A DNA stretch of 52,116 nt from Nodosilinea foveolarum (GTDB lineage: Bacteria; Cyanobacteriota; Cyanobacteriia; Phormidesmidales; Phormidesmidaceae): assembly GCA_003242035.1 (NCBI GenBank), contig QBMC01000010.1, forward strand, positions 1 through 52,116. The letters are read 5' to 3'. Positions within the stretch are counted from its first letter, which is position 1; each line of letters begins with the position of its first letter. Made by a program: the position numbers and the translations under genes. Below, one piece after another: positions 15,672 through 24,811 of this stretch. The notes below the pieces were generated by a model, which saw only the letters and a program-made list of their open reading frames with translations, did not search any database and was not told where the DNA came from.

Positions 15672-17024
15672 ATGCATAGTGAATACCATCAGCGTCGGCA
15701 AACCGTATTAAACACAATCGGAGAGGGCGTTGCTATATTTTGTAGCGCCCCTACAGCCGTCATGCATAACGATGTGGACTATCTCTATCGGCAAGACAGC
15801 AACTTTTTTTACCTCACCGGCTTTAATGAACCAGGCGCAGTGATGGTGCTGACTGGCTCCCACGATAAACACAAGTTTGTTTTGTTCGTGCGACCCAAAG
15901 ATCTGGAGAAGGAAACCTGGAGTGGTGTTCGAGCAGGCGTAGAGGTGGCCAAAAAAAAATACGGTGCCGATGAAGCCTATCCGATTTCGCAGCTAGAGGA
16001 ACAGCTAGATCAGTACGTGATCAAGTCGCCTCGGCTCTATTACCACTTTGGTATAGACAACGCTTTTAATCATCGAATCATTCAGCTTTGGCAAAAGCTT
16101 CTGCGCCAGCGAACTAAAAAAGGGACAGGCCCGGTTGCCATTGAGGACGCTCAATTACTGATGCAGCAGTTTCGGCGGATTAAGAGTTCGTACGAGCTAG
16201 ATAAGATTCGTCGGGCGATCGCAATTTCCGTAGACGCTCACAACCTAGCGCGCGAAATGGCCCGCCCTGGCATGTACGAATACGAAATTCAAGCAGCCAT
16301 CGAGAACGTATTTCGTCAAGCAGGCGCACTGGGGCCAGCTTACCCCTCTATCGTGGCAGGCGGCGAGAACGCCTGCATTTTGCACTACGTAGAAAACAAC
16401 CAGCAGCTTCAAGAAGGCGATTTGCTACTAATAGATGCAGGCTGCGCCTACGACTACTACAACGCCGATATCACACGTACCTTTCCCGTCGGCGAAACCT
16501 ACTCAGAAGAACAGAAGATTTTATACGACTTGGTTTTAGAAGCTCAGCTAGCCGCAATCAAACAGGTAAAGGCTGGAAAGCCCTTCAACGAGTTTCACGA
16601 TGCCGCCACCCGAGTCATCACCGCAGGCTTGGTCGAGCTGGGTTTGCTGCGCGGCGAGGTGGACAAACTCATCGAAGAGAAAAAGCACAAAGCGTTCTTT
16701 ATGCACGGCACCGGACACTTTTTGGGCTTAGATGTCCACGATGCTGGAATCTTGAGAAATGGGGACAAAACCTGGAAACCCTTTGAAGTCGGCAACATTG
16801 TGACCGTAGAACCAGGCATTTACATCTCGCCACACTACAAGCCCGCAGACCCCGAGGAAGGCAAAAAGGAAGATCCGCAGCCCGAAGTGGAAGTACGGTG
16901 GAAGGGCATCGGCATTCGCATAGAAGACGATGTACTCGTTACCGCAACCGGCAATGAAGTACTTACCACCGCAGTCCCCAAAGCCTTCGGGAGATCGGCC
17001 AAGCAGTTAGCCATCAGTCATTGA
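15672..17024 (+). CDS. pepP: Xaa-Pro aminopeptidase (aminopeptidase P)
   Basis: A 450-residue M24 peptidase that removes N-terminal residues before proline. The N-terminal creatinase-like domain (with DSNFFYLTGFNEPGA) covers about 1–170; the pita-bread domain contains all five metal ligands in place: LIDAG and ADITRTFP (two Asp, 11 apart), GTGHFLGLDVHD (His), VEPGIY (Glu) and IRIEDDV (Glu). Length and motifs match cyanobacterial and Escherichia coli PepP. A short cyanobacterial insertion (KPADPEEGKKEDPQPE) lies before the last ligand. It begins 31 bp after the MBL-fold gene. Confidence 0.95.
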   Translation: MHSEYHQRRQTVLNTIGEGVAIFCSAPTAVMHNDVDYLYRQDSNFFYLTGFNEPGAVMVLTGSHDKHKFVLFVRPKDLEKETWSGVRAGVEVAKKKYGADEAYPISQLEEQLDQYVIKSPRLYYHFGIDNAFNHRIIQLWQKLLRQRTKKGTGPVAIEDAQLLMQQFRRIKSSYELDKIRRAIAISVDAHNLAREMARPGMYEYEIQAAIENVFRQAGALGPAYPSIVAGGENACILHYVENNQQLQEGDLLLIDAGCAYDYYNADITRTFPVGETYSEEQKILYDLVLEAQLAAIKQVKAGKPFNEFHDAATRVITAGLVELGLLRGEVDKLIEEKKHKAFFMHGTGHFLGLDVHDAGILRNGDKTWKPFEVGNIVTVEPGIYISPHYKPADPEEGKKEDPQPEVEVRWKGIGIRIEDDVLVTATGNEVLTTAVPKAFGRSAKQLAISH

Positions 17025-17359
17025 TTATCAAGGTTTGGTATTGACCCACTGATGGTTGCTTTTTATGCGAGTGGACGATCTATGGTCAAAATGTAGCCTC
17101 AGATTTCAGCAGCCATGGTTTTGAGAAATCGCAAGTGCGCTGTGGCCTATGCTAAATTTCGCGCTTCAAATATAAAGGCAACTTGTTACGTCCCGTCGGA
17201 ACCAGGGCAGGCTAGTAAGCGGAACATTACGGCCATCGCTACATTTCTAGATGTATACCTTACTAGATTTACACCTTCTAGATTTACAAAGTGCTGACGA
17301 ACCCTCACAGTACTAAAGGTTAAAGTTCATCAGTTCGTTCATTCGGTATCAAGGAATCC
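17025..17359. other. Intergenic region before the amidase gene
   Basis: No convincing gene; a 60-codon open frame on the plus strand has unlikely composition. Three direct copies of CTAGAT(T/G)TAxAxCTT-like sequence begin at 17247, 17263 and 17278 (about 15-bp spacing). Confidence 0.45.
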
Positions 17360-18838
17360 ATGGTGAGATTGAATCGTCTACTGCCCAGCTTGACTTTGGT
17401 AGGAGCGCTCATGCTAGCGTTACCCGCAGAAGCAGCTAGGCTACAGTCCTGGCGGTTTGACACCGAAGAGAACAAGCTCACTTTTACCACTGACGATAGC
17501 GTAGAACCAACTGCTCAGCTCATCTCTGGGCCGACTCGTCTAGTCATTGATCTGCCTGGAACCTCCTTGTCTCGCCCAGAAACTCAGGCGATGGACGGTG
17601 CGATTAAAGAAATTAGAGTTAACGAATTCGAAAATGACACTACTCGAATGGTGGTGGAATATAACGACGGCTACACAGTAGACCCTAACCAGGTACAGGT
17701 GCGTGGTGAAGATGCTCGTCGGTGGACAGTGCAATTACCGGATGCGATCGCCCTAGAAAACAAAGACTCAAATAACACACCCGCTGCCCCCTCTAGCCGC
17801 AACGCAACCTCAGAGAACCGCGTCAGCAACAAACCCGTACAGGGTGAAAACACCCGTATTCAGGCCATAACAGCCACCACCGAAGGCTTTTTTATCCGAA
17901 CAGTCGGCGAAGAAGCCAACGTCAGCATTGAGCGCTTCGAGGAAAACGGCCAACGTTATATCACGCTCACGTTCGATCAAACTGCCGTAGCCCTAGGCGT
18001 CACCGGCGCTAGGCTCCCTAACAATCGCTACAGCATCCGCAGTTGGGACATCAACCAAACATCCGCCAGCCCAGCTAAAGCAGAGGTGACGCTCGCCCTA
18101 GACGAAGCTAGCCCAGACTGGGACATTTCCACCCTTTCTGGGGGTGTTCTCGTTCAGCCCAAAGAGGTTTCTATCAGCAGTGTCCCTGATGCTGGCAGAT
18201 CTAGTACGAGTACGGCGACAGCCATCGGATCAGATCGGCAGACAGCCGCCGTACGTCAGCTTGATGCAGGCGAACTCCCTTCCGTACCCAACGGTCGATT
18301 TACCGTCGTAATTGATCCGGGCCATGGCGGCAGAGATCCTGGTGCAGTCGGCATTGGCGGTCTGCAAGAAAAAGTCGTCGTTAATGATATCGCCCCTCGG
18401 GTAGCCGAAATCCTGCGAGAGCAAGGCGTCAATGTGGTCATGACCAGAGAAAGCGATATTGAAGTTGACCTGGCCCCTCGCGTTGAGACTGCCGAGCGAG
18501 CTAACGCGTCTATCTTTGTCAGCATTCACGCTAACGCCATCAGCATGAGCCGCCCTGATGTCAACGGGCTAGAAACCTACTATGCCTCTGCCCCTGGACA
18601 GCAGCTAGCTAATACAGTTCACGACACTATATTAAGGGCTATGGGAATGCGCGATCGCGGAGTTCGCACGGCTCGCTTCTACGTTATTCGCAATACATCC
18701 ATGCCCGCGATTCTGATTGAAACTGGTTTTGTAACCGGATCAGAAGACGCACCCAACATGACCAATCCAGAATGGCGCGATCGCATGGCTGAGGCGATCG
18801 CGCAAGGCATCCTGCTACATCTCCAGCGCGGACTCTAG
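17360..18838 (+). CDS. amiC: N-acetylmuramoyl-L-alanine amidase with AMIN domain
   Basis: The 492-residue exported protein has a signal peptide (LLPSLTLVGALMLALPAEA), an AMIN domain (about 27–130) that binds peptidoglycan or positions the enzyme at the septum, a second AMIN-like half (about 165–270), a Ser/Thr-rich linker and a C-terminal Amidase_3 domain. Zinc ligands and catalysis are visible: IDPGHGGRDPG (His), GLQEK (Glu), SIHANA (His) and LIETGF (Glu). AmiC-type enzymes cut the wall during cell separation and, in filamentous cyanobacteria, drill septal nanopores. An AAGGA lies seven bases before the ATG. Confidence 0.94.
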   Translation: MVRLNRLLPSLTLVGALMLALPAEAARLQSWRFDTEENKLTFTTDDSVEPTAQLISGPTRLVIDLPGTSLSRPETQAMDGAIKEIRVNEFENDTTRMVVEYNDGYTVDPNQVQVRGEDARRWTVQLPDAIALENKDSNNTPAAPSSRNATSENRVSNKPVQGENTRIQAITATTEGFFIRTVGEEANVSIERFEENGQRYITLTFDQTAVALGVTGARLPNNRYSIRSWDINQTSASPAKAEVTLALDEASPDWDISTLSGGVLVQPKEVSISSVPDAGRSSTSTATAIGSDRQTAAVRQLDAGELPSVPNGRFTVVIDPGHGGRDPGAVGIGGLQEKVVVNDIAPRVAEILREQGVNVVMTRESDIEVDLAPRVETAERANASIFVSIHANAISMSRPDVNGLETYYASAPGQQLANTVHDTILRAMGMRDRGVRTARFYVIRNTSMPAILIETGFVTGSEDAPNMTNPEWRDRMAEAIAQGILLHLQRGL

Positions 18839-18863
18839 CACTGTAAAACTATCCCTCAGCGCT

Positions 18864-19958
18864 CTATTTCTTCTCAGGGTGCTGAATCGCCTCGCAAGCA
18901 ACGCCCAAACGCCCTAGCGCATGAATCATCTGGTGCAGTCGCCCAAAGTTGCGCTGATTAAAGTGCATCGCCAGACGAGGCAAGTTCTCAGTTCCATCCT
19001 GCCGCTCCTGCGCAAAAGCAGACACCTCACGAATTTGCCCAGTTACTAAAAGATCAGAGAACTCATCGTTTAGCTGATCAATCGCCCCCTCACACAGCGG
19101 CGCTTTTAGCCGAATCACCAATTGGCCGTCCACGTAGCGGCTAGAGTGATAAACTCGGTAAAAGCTCTCAATATGTTGCAGGGCATCATCCAATCCAGTC
19201 GTCAAATAATACAAACTGGCATCATCCGGGCTAATCAATGCCTGGTCTAGTAGCCGACCGCGCACATATCGATCCCAGTCTTTCCAATAGCCCCCGCCCG
19301 GACGGTCGATGAGCACTAGGGGCACCAATCCGGCTTTGCCAGTTTGCATCAGCGTCAATGCTTCAAAGGCTTCGTCTTGGGTGCCAAAACCGCCTGGGAA
19401 AAGGGCGATCGCATCACTCTCCTTCAGAAAAAATAGCTTACGCGTAAAAAAGTACTTAAAGTCCAGCAGCTTAGAATCTCCCGTCACCACCGGATTTGCC
19501 CCTTGCTCAAAGGGTAGCTGAATATTCAGACCAAACGAATTATCCCGTCCGGCCCCCTCATTTCCCGCCTGCATAATGCCACCGCCAGCCCCCGTGATCA
19601 CCATAAAGCCTTCTTTTACAACACGCCGAGCAAACTCCGCCGCCATCTTATACTCAGGCAAATCGCTTAGCGTTCTGGCCGAGCCAAATATCGTCACCTT
19701 ACGCGTATGGCGATAGGGATAAAAAGCCTTAAACCCGCCCTCCATATCCAGCAGCGAATAGCTCAAAATCTTCCAGTCTAGCCGCTCCGCTTCCTGGCTA
19801 CTCATACGCACTAGCGTTTCAAAAATCTGCCCAATCACCTCGCCATTTTCCAAATTAGGCAAATTCTCCAAAACTCTCAGCACATCAGACCGTAGATCTT
19901 TGTTCTGGGTACTGAGATAACTGCCAATAGGACGATTCGGATCGAAGGTACTGTTCAT
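18864..19958 (-). CDS. LOG-family (lysine decarboxylase-like) protein
   Basis: The 364-residue protein contains a LOG Rossmann domain: FGSART, GAGGGIMQAGNEGA and the diagnostic PGGFGTQDEAFE (about residues 190–201). LOG enzymes are phosphoribohydrolases that cleave nucleoside 5'-monophosphates, including cytokinin precursors; older notes call them lysine decarboxylases without support. It is longer than the usual 180–200 residues, with about 85 residues before and 115 after the core that I do not recognise. The start ATG has GAGG shortly upstream. It is convergent with the amidase gene. Confidence 0.88.
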   Translation of the reverse strand: MNSTFDPNRPIGSYLSTQNKDLRSDVLRVLENLPNLENGEVIGQIFETLVRMSSQEAERLDWKILSYSLLDMEGGFKAFYPYRHTRKVTIFGSARTLSDLPEYKMAAEFARRVVKEGFMVITGAGGGIMQAGNEGAGRDNSFGLNIQLPFEQGANPVVTGDSKLLDFKYFFTRKLFFLKESDAIALFPGGFGTQDEAFEALTLMQTGKAGLVPLVLIDRPGGGYWKDWDRYVRGRLLDQALISPDDASLYYLTTGLDDALQHIESFYRVYHSSRYVDGQLVIRLKAPLCEGAIDQLNDEFSDLLVTGQIREVSAFAQERQDGTENLPRLAMHFNQRNFGRLHQMIHALGRLGVACEAIQHPEKK

Positions 19959-20059
19959 GTGCGTTGGCTCAGCCTCCTACAAGAGAGGGTCGCAATAGTG
20001 GTTAATTTGGCTACATTCTATAGCAAACGTCGGATGCATTCGAAGAGATACAAACGCGC

Positions 20060-20095
20060 AAAAAGAGGCTCCGACCATAGCCAGAACCTCTTTTT
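20060..20095 (-). terminator. Intrinsic terminator of trxA
   Basis: AAAAAGAGG (20060–20068) pairs with CCTCTTTTT (20087–20095), with a further inner GGCT/AGCC pair. On the minus strand it ends in a run of U. It lies about 55 bases after the trxA stop. Confidence 0.85.
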
Positions 20096-20150
20096 ACAAT
20101 ACTAATTTAGCCGTTAATCCGGCAGTTAGTCCAACCTAGAAACCGCCAAC

Positions 20151-20471
20151 CTAAAGATATTTCTCAAGCGTGTTTGCCAAAGTTGTCTTGGGCACAGCAC
20201 CTACCACCATATCGACTCGCTGCCCACCCTTAAATATCATTAGCGTAGGAATGCTGCGAATACCATACTGGCTAGCCACGCTGGGGTTTTCATCCGTGTT
20301 GACCTTAACCACCTTAACCTTGCCATCGTACTGTTCAGAAATTTCTTCTACCACGGGGGCAACCATGCGGCAGGGGCCGCACCAAGGTGCCCAGAAGTCC
20401 ACCAAAACCGGGGTTTCGCTTTCCAAAACTTCTTGCTTAAATGTCGAATCTGTGACCTGTGCGGCTGACAT
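20151..20471 (-). CDS. trxA: Thioredoxin
   Basis: A 106-residue thioredoxin with the redox motif WAPWCGPCR, the buried Asp in VLVDFWAPW and the cis-proline in [10 protein letters not shown]. It reduces protein disulfides and, in cyanobacteria, regulates Calvin cycle and other enzymes by light. AGGA lies ten bases before the ATG. The Yfr1 RNA gene is just upstream on the same strand, and guaB3 beyond that. Confidence 0.97.
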   Translation of the reverse strand: MSAAQVTDSTFKQEVLESETPVLVDFWAPWCGPCRMVAPVVEEISEQYDGKVKVVKVNTDENPSVASQYGIRSIPTLMIFKGGQRVDMVVGAVPKTTLANTLEKYL

Positions 20472-20646
20472 TCTTAAATATCCTTGTCATCGTATGAATC
20501 GATCTTACCATAGCTAAAACCTGTCCCCGCACGTCTATATCTACAGATTTTTATCGGCTACTTTCCACAGATACACCTCAAACAGTTTTGCAGGTATATC
20601 TTGCTTGCATACAGCTCACCTACAATGCAATCTGCCGGGTCACTTT

Positions 20647-20723
20647 AAAAGGAACCGCCCAAGTCCGAAGACTCGGGCGGAGTATGGTGTGAGGAGTGAA
20701 CGGAAACTTGCGTCTCCGCTTCC
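20647..20723 (-). ncRNA. yfr1: Yfr1 small regulatory RNA
   Basis: Read on the minus strand: a 5' hairpin (20702–20723, GGAA/UUCC with an inner GCG/CGC stem), then the unpaired motif ACTCCTCACAC (20687–20697), the conserved signature of Yfr1, then a terminator hairpin (20655–20680) with an 11-bp stem closed by a C(UUCG)G tetraloop and ending in UUCCUUUU. The guaB–yfr1–trxA gene order is the known one in many cyanobacteria. Yfr1 uses its CU-rich loop to pair with outer-membrane protein mRNAs. The 5' end is inferred from the -10 element TACAAT (20729–20734). Ends are approximate. Confidence 0.9.
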
Positions 20724-20728
20724 TCCTA

Positions 20729-20748
20729 ATTGTAAGAGACTCTTACAA
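20729..20748 (-). promoter_or_regulatory. Yfr1 -10 element overlapped by a 19-bp palindrome
   Basis: The minus-strand hexamer TACAAT lies at 20729–20734, six to seven bases before the inferred Yfr1 5' end. TTGTAAGAGACTCTTACAA (20730–20748) is a perfect 9-1-9 palindrome that covers five of its six bases. A repressor bound here would block polymerase. No good -35 is visible. Confidence 0.55.
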
Positions 20749-20894
20749 ATTTGCCACCGATTTGAGCCAAGATCAGAGATAAGTCTTAAAACTTGCCCAT
20801 TGCTAGCTTACAAAGTACGCATAATACGCATAATTTGGTAATGGCACAAAGCTATTTTACATAGCGCTACCGTAAAACTACTGAAGAATAGCCG

Positions 20895-22058
20895 TTACTT
20901 ACCCATTCCAAGCTGCTGAGCTTTCTGATACACCTTGCCTTCAGTTAGCAGAGAAGGGGCGATGACCACCTCTACCTGCTGCATCTCTTTGATCGTTCTA
21001 GCTCCTAAGGTGCCCATGCTAGTTTGCAGTGCACCCTTAAAGTTATGGGTGCCATCGTCTAGTCCAGCAGGCCCGCGCAAAATCTGTGCGAGGGTGCCAG
21101 TGGTGCCGACTTGAATACGCGTCCCTCTAGGCAGCACTGGACTCGGCGTCGCCATCCCCCAGTGAAACCCACGTCCAGGGGCTTCTTTCGCCCTGGCAAA
21201 CGGGGAGCCCATCATGACGCCATCTGCACCCGACGCAATACATTTACAAATATCGCCGCCAGTGACTAAGCCGCCATCAGCAATAATCGGCACGTACCGA
21301 CCTGATTCTTTTTGGTAATCGTCTCTAGCTGCCGCACAGTCAGCTACCGCAGTCGCCTGAGGGACGCCAACGCCTAACACACCCCGAGAGGTACAAGCTG
21401 CACCTGGGCCAATGCCCACCATTACACCAGCGGCCCCTGCTTTCATGAGCTGTAAGGTAACTTCGTAAGTCACGCAGTTACCTAGTAAGACCGGCATCGG
21501 CATTTCTTCGCAAAATTTCGCTAAATCTAGTGGGTCAATAGAGTCAGGAGAACTGTGATCTGTAGATACCACCGTTGCCTGCACAAAGACCAAATCGGCC
21601 CCGGCATCGGCCACCGTTTTACCAAACTTAGAAGCCCCTGCTGGCGTTAGGCTCACTGCCGCCACGCCACCTTGCGATTTAATCTCTTTAATTCGCTTTT
21701 CAATCAGTTCTGGCAACACCGGCTTAGCGTAGATATCTTGCATCAGCGGCACAAACTCTGTTTTGCCAACAGATGCAATCCGATCTAACACCGGGTTAGG
21801 GTCTTCATAACGTGTTTGAATACCCTCTAGGTTGAGTACGCCCAGCGCACCCAAACGAGAAAGCTCTACTGCCATTTTTACATCTACTACCCCGTCCATC
21901 GCGCTGGCAATGATCGGAATATCCCGACTCACACCGCCAATTTCCCAACTGGTATCAGCTAGCTGCGGATCTAACGTTCTCAGTCCAGGAACTAAGGCGA
22001 TTTCATCAATTCCGTAAGCGCGTCGCGCTGTTTTACCCCGACCAATTTGAATATCCAC
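20895..22058 (-). CDS. guaB3: IMP dehydrogenase-like protein, GuaB3 class
   Basis: The 387-residue TIM-barrel protein lacks the CBS domains of normal IMP dehydrogenase and matches the GuaB3 class (start MDIQIGRGKTARRAYG). The catalytic loop is present: GIGPGAACTSRGVLGVGVPQ with Cys222, preceded by LLGNCVT and followed by IIADGGLVTGGD and MMGSPFARAKEAPG. Such proteins oxidise IMP to XMP, the committed step of GMP synthesis, in cyanobacteria and actinobacteria. The start is GTG at 22058. It is upstream of yfr1 and trxA on the same strand. Confidence 0.9.
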   Translation of the reverse strand: MDIQIGRGKTARRAYGIDEIALVPGLRTLDPQLADTSWEIGGVSRDIPIIASAMDGVVDVKMAVELSRLGALGVLNLEGIQTRYEDPNPVLDRIASVGKTEFVPLMQDIYAKPVLPELIEKRIKEIKSQGGVAAVSLTPAGASKFGKTVADAGADLVFVQATVVSTDHSSPDSIDPLDLAKFCEEMPMPVLLGNCVTYEVTLQLMKAGAAGVMVGIGPGAACTSRGVLGVGVPQATAVADCAAARDDYQKESGRYVPIIADGGLVTGGDICKCIASGADGVMMGSPFARAKEAPGRGFHWGMATPSPVLPRGTRIQVGTTGTLAQILRGPAGLDDGTHNFKGALQTSMGTLGARTIKEMQQVEVVIAPSLLTEGKVYQKAQQLGMGK

Positions 22059-22329
22059 GTCCGTACTTTAATCCCTAGAAGCATCTAGCTAGAGTAGCAA
22101 AGAAAGAAATCTATTGCGTATCGCGTTTTAGCAGCGGTATTAGAAAATACGTTAGTAGAGACCGCCGGTATAGCGTTCCACAAACCGCTTAAGATGGTTA
22201 GACGCGGTTGCGAGAATGCGGTTTCGATTCTGTCGCTGTTTGCGCTTCTAACTGCTATCTGACAGCTCGACTTCTGTCTAACAGCCCGAACTCTTGTTTG
22301 GTTTATCCTTCTAGCGATCGCCCCTCCCT

Positions 22330-23046
22330 GTGAACATCTCGTCCCTTCAGTTCTTCAAAAATCTCAGAGCAACTAATCGTCAGTTCGCGGTCATTGGGCT
22401 AGGTCGCTTTGGTCGGGCCGTTTGCCTCACCCTACATGGCATGGGCTACGAAGTCATGGGCATAGATTCAGACGAGAATCGGGTGGCGCAGGTACTAACC
22501 GACCAGCTAGCGGCCCATGCCGTACAGCTAGATTCCACTCAGCCTTCTGCCCTCATAGAAGCGGGCATTCCCGACTTTGACACCGTGATTATCGCGATTG
22601 GCAACTACGTCCAAGAAAGCATTATCACGACGCTGAACGTTAAAGAAGCTGGCGTACCTAACGTAGTTGCCAAAGCCTCGTCTGAGATTCATGGCAAGCT
22701 GCTCGTGCGAGTAGGGGCTGACCATGTGGTATTTCCGGAGCACGAAATGGGCTGCGAATTAGCGCGATCGCTCACCCGACCCGGCATTCTAGACCGCTTC
22801 GAACTCGACCCTGACCACAGCATTGTAGAAGTCATGGTGCCGCAGTCTTTCGATGGCAAAACCATCATGGAAATTGATCTGCGCAACCACTACGGACTTA
22901 CGCTCATGGCCCTTAGCCGCGAGAACGCCAAGCCAGACGACCACGACAAGTTCATCATCAACCCCAGTCCGGTTACCCGCTTCAAAAGCGGCAGCTTAAT
23001 GGTCGTCATTGGAGATAACAAAGGCATCGACAAACTGCCGGTTTAA
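22330..23046 (+). CDS. ktrA: Potassium uptake regulator TrkA/KtrA (RCK domain)
   Basis: A 238-residue RCK protein. The N-terminal Rossmann domain (VIGLGRFGRAV, then the acidic IDSDENR end of beta-2) binds NAD(H) or ATP, and a TrkA-C domain follows (about 140–225, RFELDPDHSIVEVMV and VVIGDN). It forms cytoplasmic octameric gating rings on Ktr/Trk potassium channels. No channel subunit (ktrB) is adjacent. The start is GTG at 22330; in-frame ATG codons further in would truncate the Rossmann fold. It ends 19 bp before anmK. Confidence 0.92.
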   Translation: MNISSLQFFKNLRATNRQFAVIGLGRFGRAVCLTLHGMGYEVMGIDSDENRVAQVLTDQLAAHAVQLDSTQPSALIEAGIPDFDTVIIAIGNYVQESIITTLNVKEAGVPNVVAKASSEIHGKLLVRVGADHVVFPEHEMGCELARSLTRPGILDRFELDPDHSIVEVMVPQSFDGKTIMEIDLRNHYGLTLMALSRENAKPDDHDKFIINPSPVTRFKSGSLMVVIGDNKGIDKLPV

Positions 23047-23065
23047 GCATTGCGAATTAGCAGCT

Positions 23066-24226
23066 ATGAAAATTATCGGACTGATCAGCGGCACCTCGGT
23101 CGATGGCATCGACGCCGCGCTTACAGAAGTATCCGGAGAGGGGTACGCGGTTGAAGCCAAACTTATCAAGGGCATTACCTATCCTTATTCGGATGAAGTG
23201 CGATCGCAAATTCTCGCCCTATGTGCCGACCAGCCGATTACGCTAGCGGCCCTAGCAGATCTCGATGACGCGATCGCCCAGCACTTCATCCAGGCCATTC
23301 AGTCGCTCAACACAGACCTATCCACCGTTGACCTCATCGGCTCGCACGGCCAAACCCTTCACCATCGTCCGCCAGCCGTTCGCAATGGTAATAAACGTCT
23401 TGGCCACACCCTTCAGCTCGGTCGAGGCGATCTGATTGCTCAGGCCACCCGCTGCACCACTATCAGCAATTTCCGCGTCGCCGATATTGCACTAGGCGGA
23501 GAAGGTGCGCCGCTCGTCCCGATCATTGATGCCTGTTTGCTTAGCCAGCCTGATCGCGACTTGGCCGTTCAAAACGTCGGCGGAATTGGCAACGTGACTT
23601 ATTTGCCGCCCTGGGACAGAAGCGATCCAGCCCAATCACTGCCCGAAGGCATCAAAGGATGGGACACTGGCCCTGGCAACGCGCTGATCGATTGGGCTGT
23701 AGCAACGCTTTCGAACGGCCAGAAGACTTACGACAAAAATGGAGAGTGGGCCGTAGCGGGTACGGCCTCTCAAGCGCTGATTGATCGGTGGCTAGAACAT
23801 CCCTTCTTTCTATCGCCACCGCCGAAATCGACCGGCAGGGAACTTTTTGGAGCTGCCTACGCTCAGCAACACTGGCAAGAAGCCAAGCAAGCGGGTCTTA
23901 CAGAAGCCGACTTCATCGCTACGCTGACCGATTTCACAGCGGCCACTATTGAGCTAAGCTATCGAAAATTTCTGCCGAAAATTCCCACAGAAATTCTCAT
24001 TGGTGGCGGCGGCAGTCGAAATTCGTATCTCATGGGCAGGCTCCAGCAGCGTCTACCCAACGCGACAGTTAGCTCGACCGAAGCAAGAGGACTTGATGCC
24101 GATTATAAAGAAGCGATCGCCTTTGCAATCCTTGCCTACTGGCGCATTCACAACATACCCGGCAACCTTCCCAGCGTGACAGGAGCCGCCCGACCCTGCT
24201 TACTGGGCGAACTCTGGCAACCGTAG
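23066..24226 (+). CDS. anmK: Anhydro-N-acetylmuramic acid kinase
   Basis: A 386-residue ASKHA kinase that phosphorylates and opens 1,6-anhydro-MurNAc during wall recycling. Motifs: ISGTSVDGIDAA at the N terminus (phosphate 1), IGSHGQTLHHRP, NVGGIGNVTYLP (phosphate 2), GWDTGPGNALID with the catalytic Asp, and GGGGSRNSYLM near the C terminus. I start at the ATG at 23066; an earlier in-frame ATG would overlap ktrA. It is probably co-transcribed with ktrA, though the functions are not related. Confidence 0.95.
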   Translation: MKIIGLISGTSVDGIDAALTEVSGEGYAVEAKLIKGITYPYSDEVRSQILALCADQPITLAALADLDDAIAQHFIQAIQSLNTDLSTVDLIGSHGQTLHHRPPAVRNGNKRLGHTLQLGRGDLIAQATRCTTISNFRVADIALGGEGAPLVPIIDACLLSQPDRDLAVQNVGGIGNVTYLPPWDRSDPAQSLPEGIKGWDTGPGNALIDWAVATLSNGQKTYDKNGEWAVAGTASQALIDRWLEHPFFLSPPPKSTGRELFGAAYAQQHWQEAKQAGLTEADFIATLTDFTAATIELSYRKFLPKIPTEILIGGGGSRNSYLMGRLQQRLPNATVSSTEARGLDADYKEAIAFAILAYWRIHNIPGNLPSVTGAARPCLLGELWQP

Positions 24227-24266
24227 TGGGCACTCTAGGCCCACTATATAGAGAAAGGATAGCGCT

Positions 24267-24710
24267 GTGTCTCACAGCTTTTTACTCGAACCTGGCAAAT
24301 GGAAGTTGCAGGGCAGTTGGCTCACCCGAGAAACCTTACCCACGCCGGTTGAAGGAAAACTTCTAGTCGCCTGGAAACAAGCCAACTGCTTTCAGGTTGT
24401 CACCAAACTCTCCTTTCCAGAAAACGATCAAGCAGACATTATCATCAAATCGCGCGGACGAATGACCGACCACGAGCGCCAATACACGTTCGTTCTACAG
24501 CACAATTTACTAGGCCAGGTAGAAGGAGAAGGCTGGATCGCCCCAGAATCGATCATTCAGCGCTACTGGGGCCTCAGTGACAAACAGCACCGCACCGGCT
24601 TTGAAACGCTCCGACAAATTAGCCCCGACCAATACCACTTCTCCGGCGGCATTATGGCAGGCCACTACCTCACCAGCACCCTAGAAGCCGAACTCACTCG
24701 TCAAAGCTAA
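24267..24710 (+). CDS. Conserved lipocalin-like hypothetical protein, 147 aa
   Basis: I do not recognise a named family. The sequence is almost all beta-strand, starting with a GxWxxxGxW-type segment (GKWKLQGSW), alternating hydrophobic strands (KLLVAWKQANCFQVVTKL, ADIIIKSRGR, QYTFVLQHN) and ending at a short helix. This pattern fits a small lipocalin-like or DUF1579-like barrel. No signal peptide, so cytoplasmic. It starts with GTG, with a good AAAGGA eight bases upstream, and follows anmK by 40 bp on the same strand. Confidence 0.7.
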   Translation: MSHSFLLEPGKWKLQGSWLTRETLPTPVEGKLLVAWKQANCFQVVTKLSFPENDQADIIIKSRGRMTDHERQYTFVLQHNLLGQVEGEGWIAPESIIQRYWGLSDKQHRTGFETLRQISPDQYHFSGGIMAGHYLTSTLEAELTRQS

Positions 24711-24811
24711 TGCTTTCTCAGGAGTCCACCTCGGTTAACATCTCCTACAATCAGCCCCATCATTCAGCACTCATCATTCAGCCCTCATCACTCCGCAATT
24801 AATGCCATCGC

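Noticed and set aside
17115-17297. 60-codon plus-strand frame before the amidase
   Set aside because: Unlikely composition, no ribosome site; the region instead carries direct repeats.
20605-20841. 78-aa plus-strand frame between guaB3 and trxA
   Set aside because: It lies across the Yfr1 RNA on the opposite strand and has no coding character.
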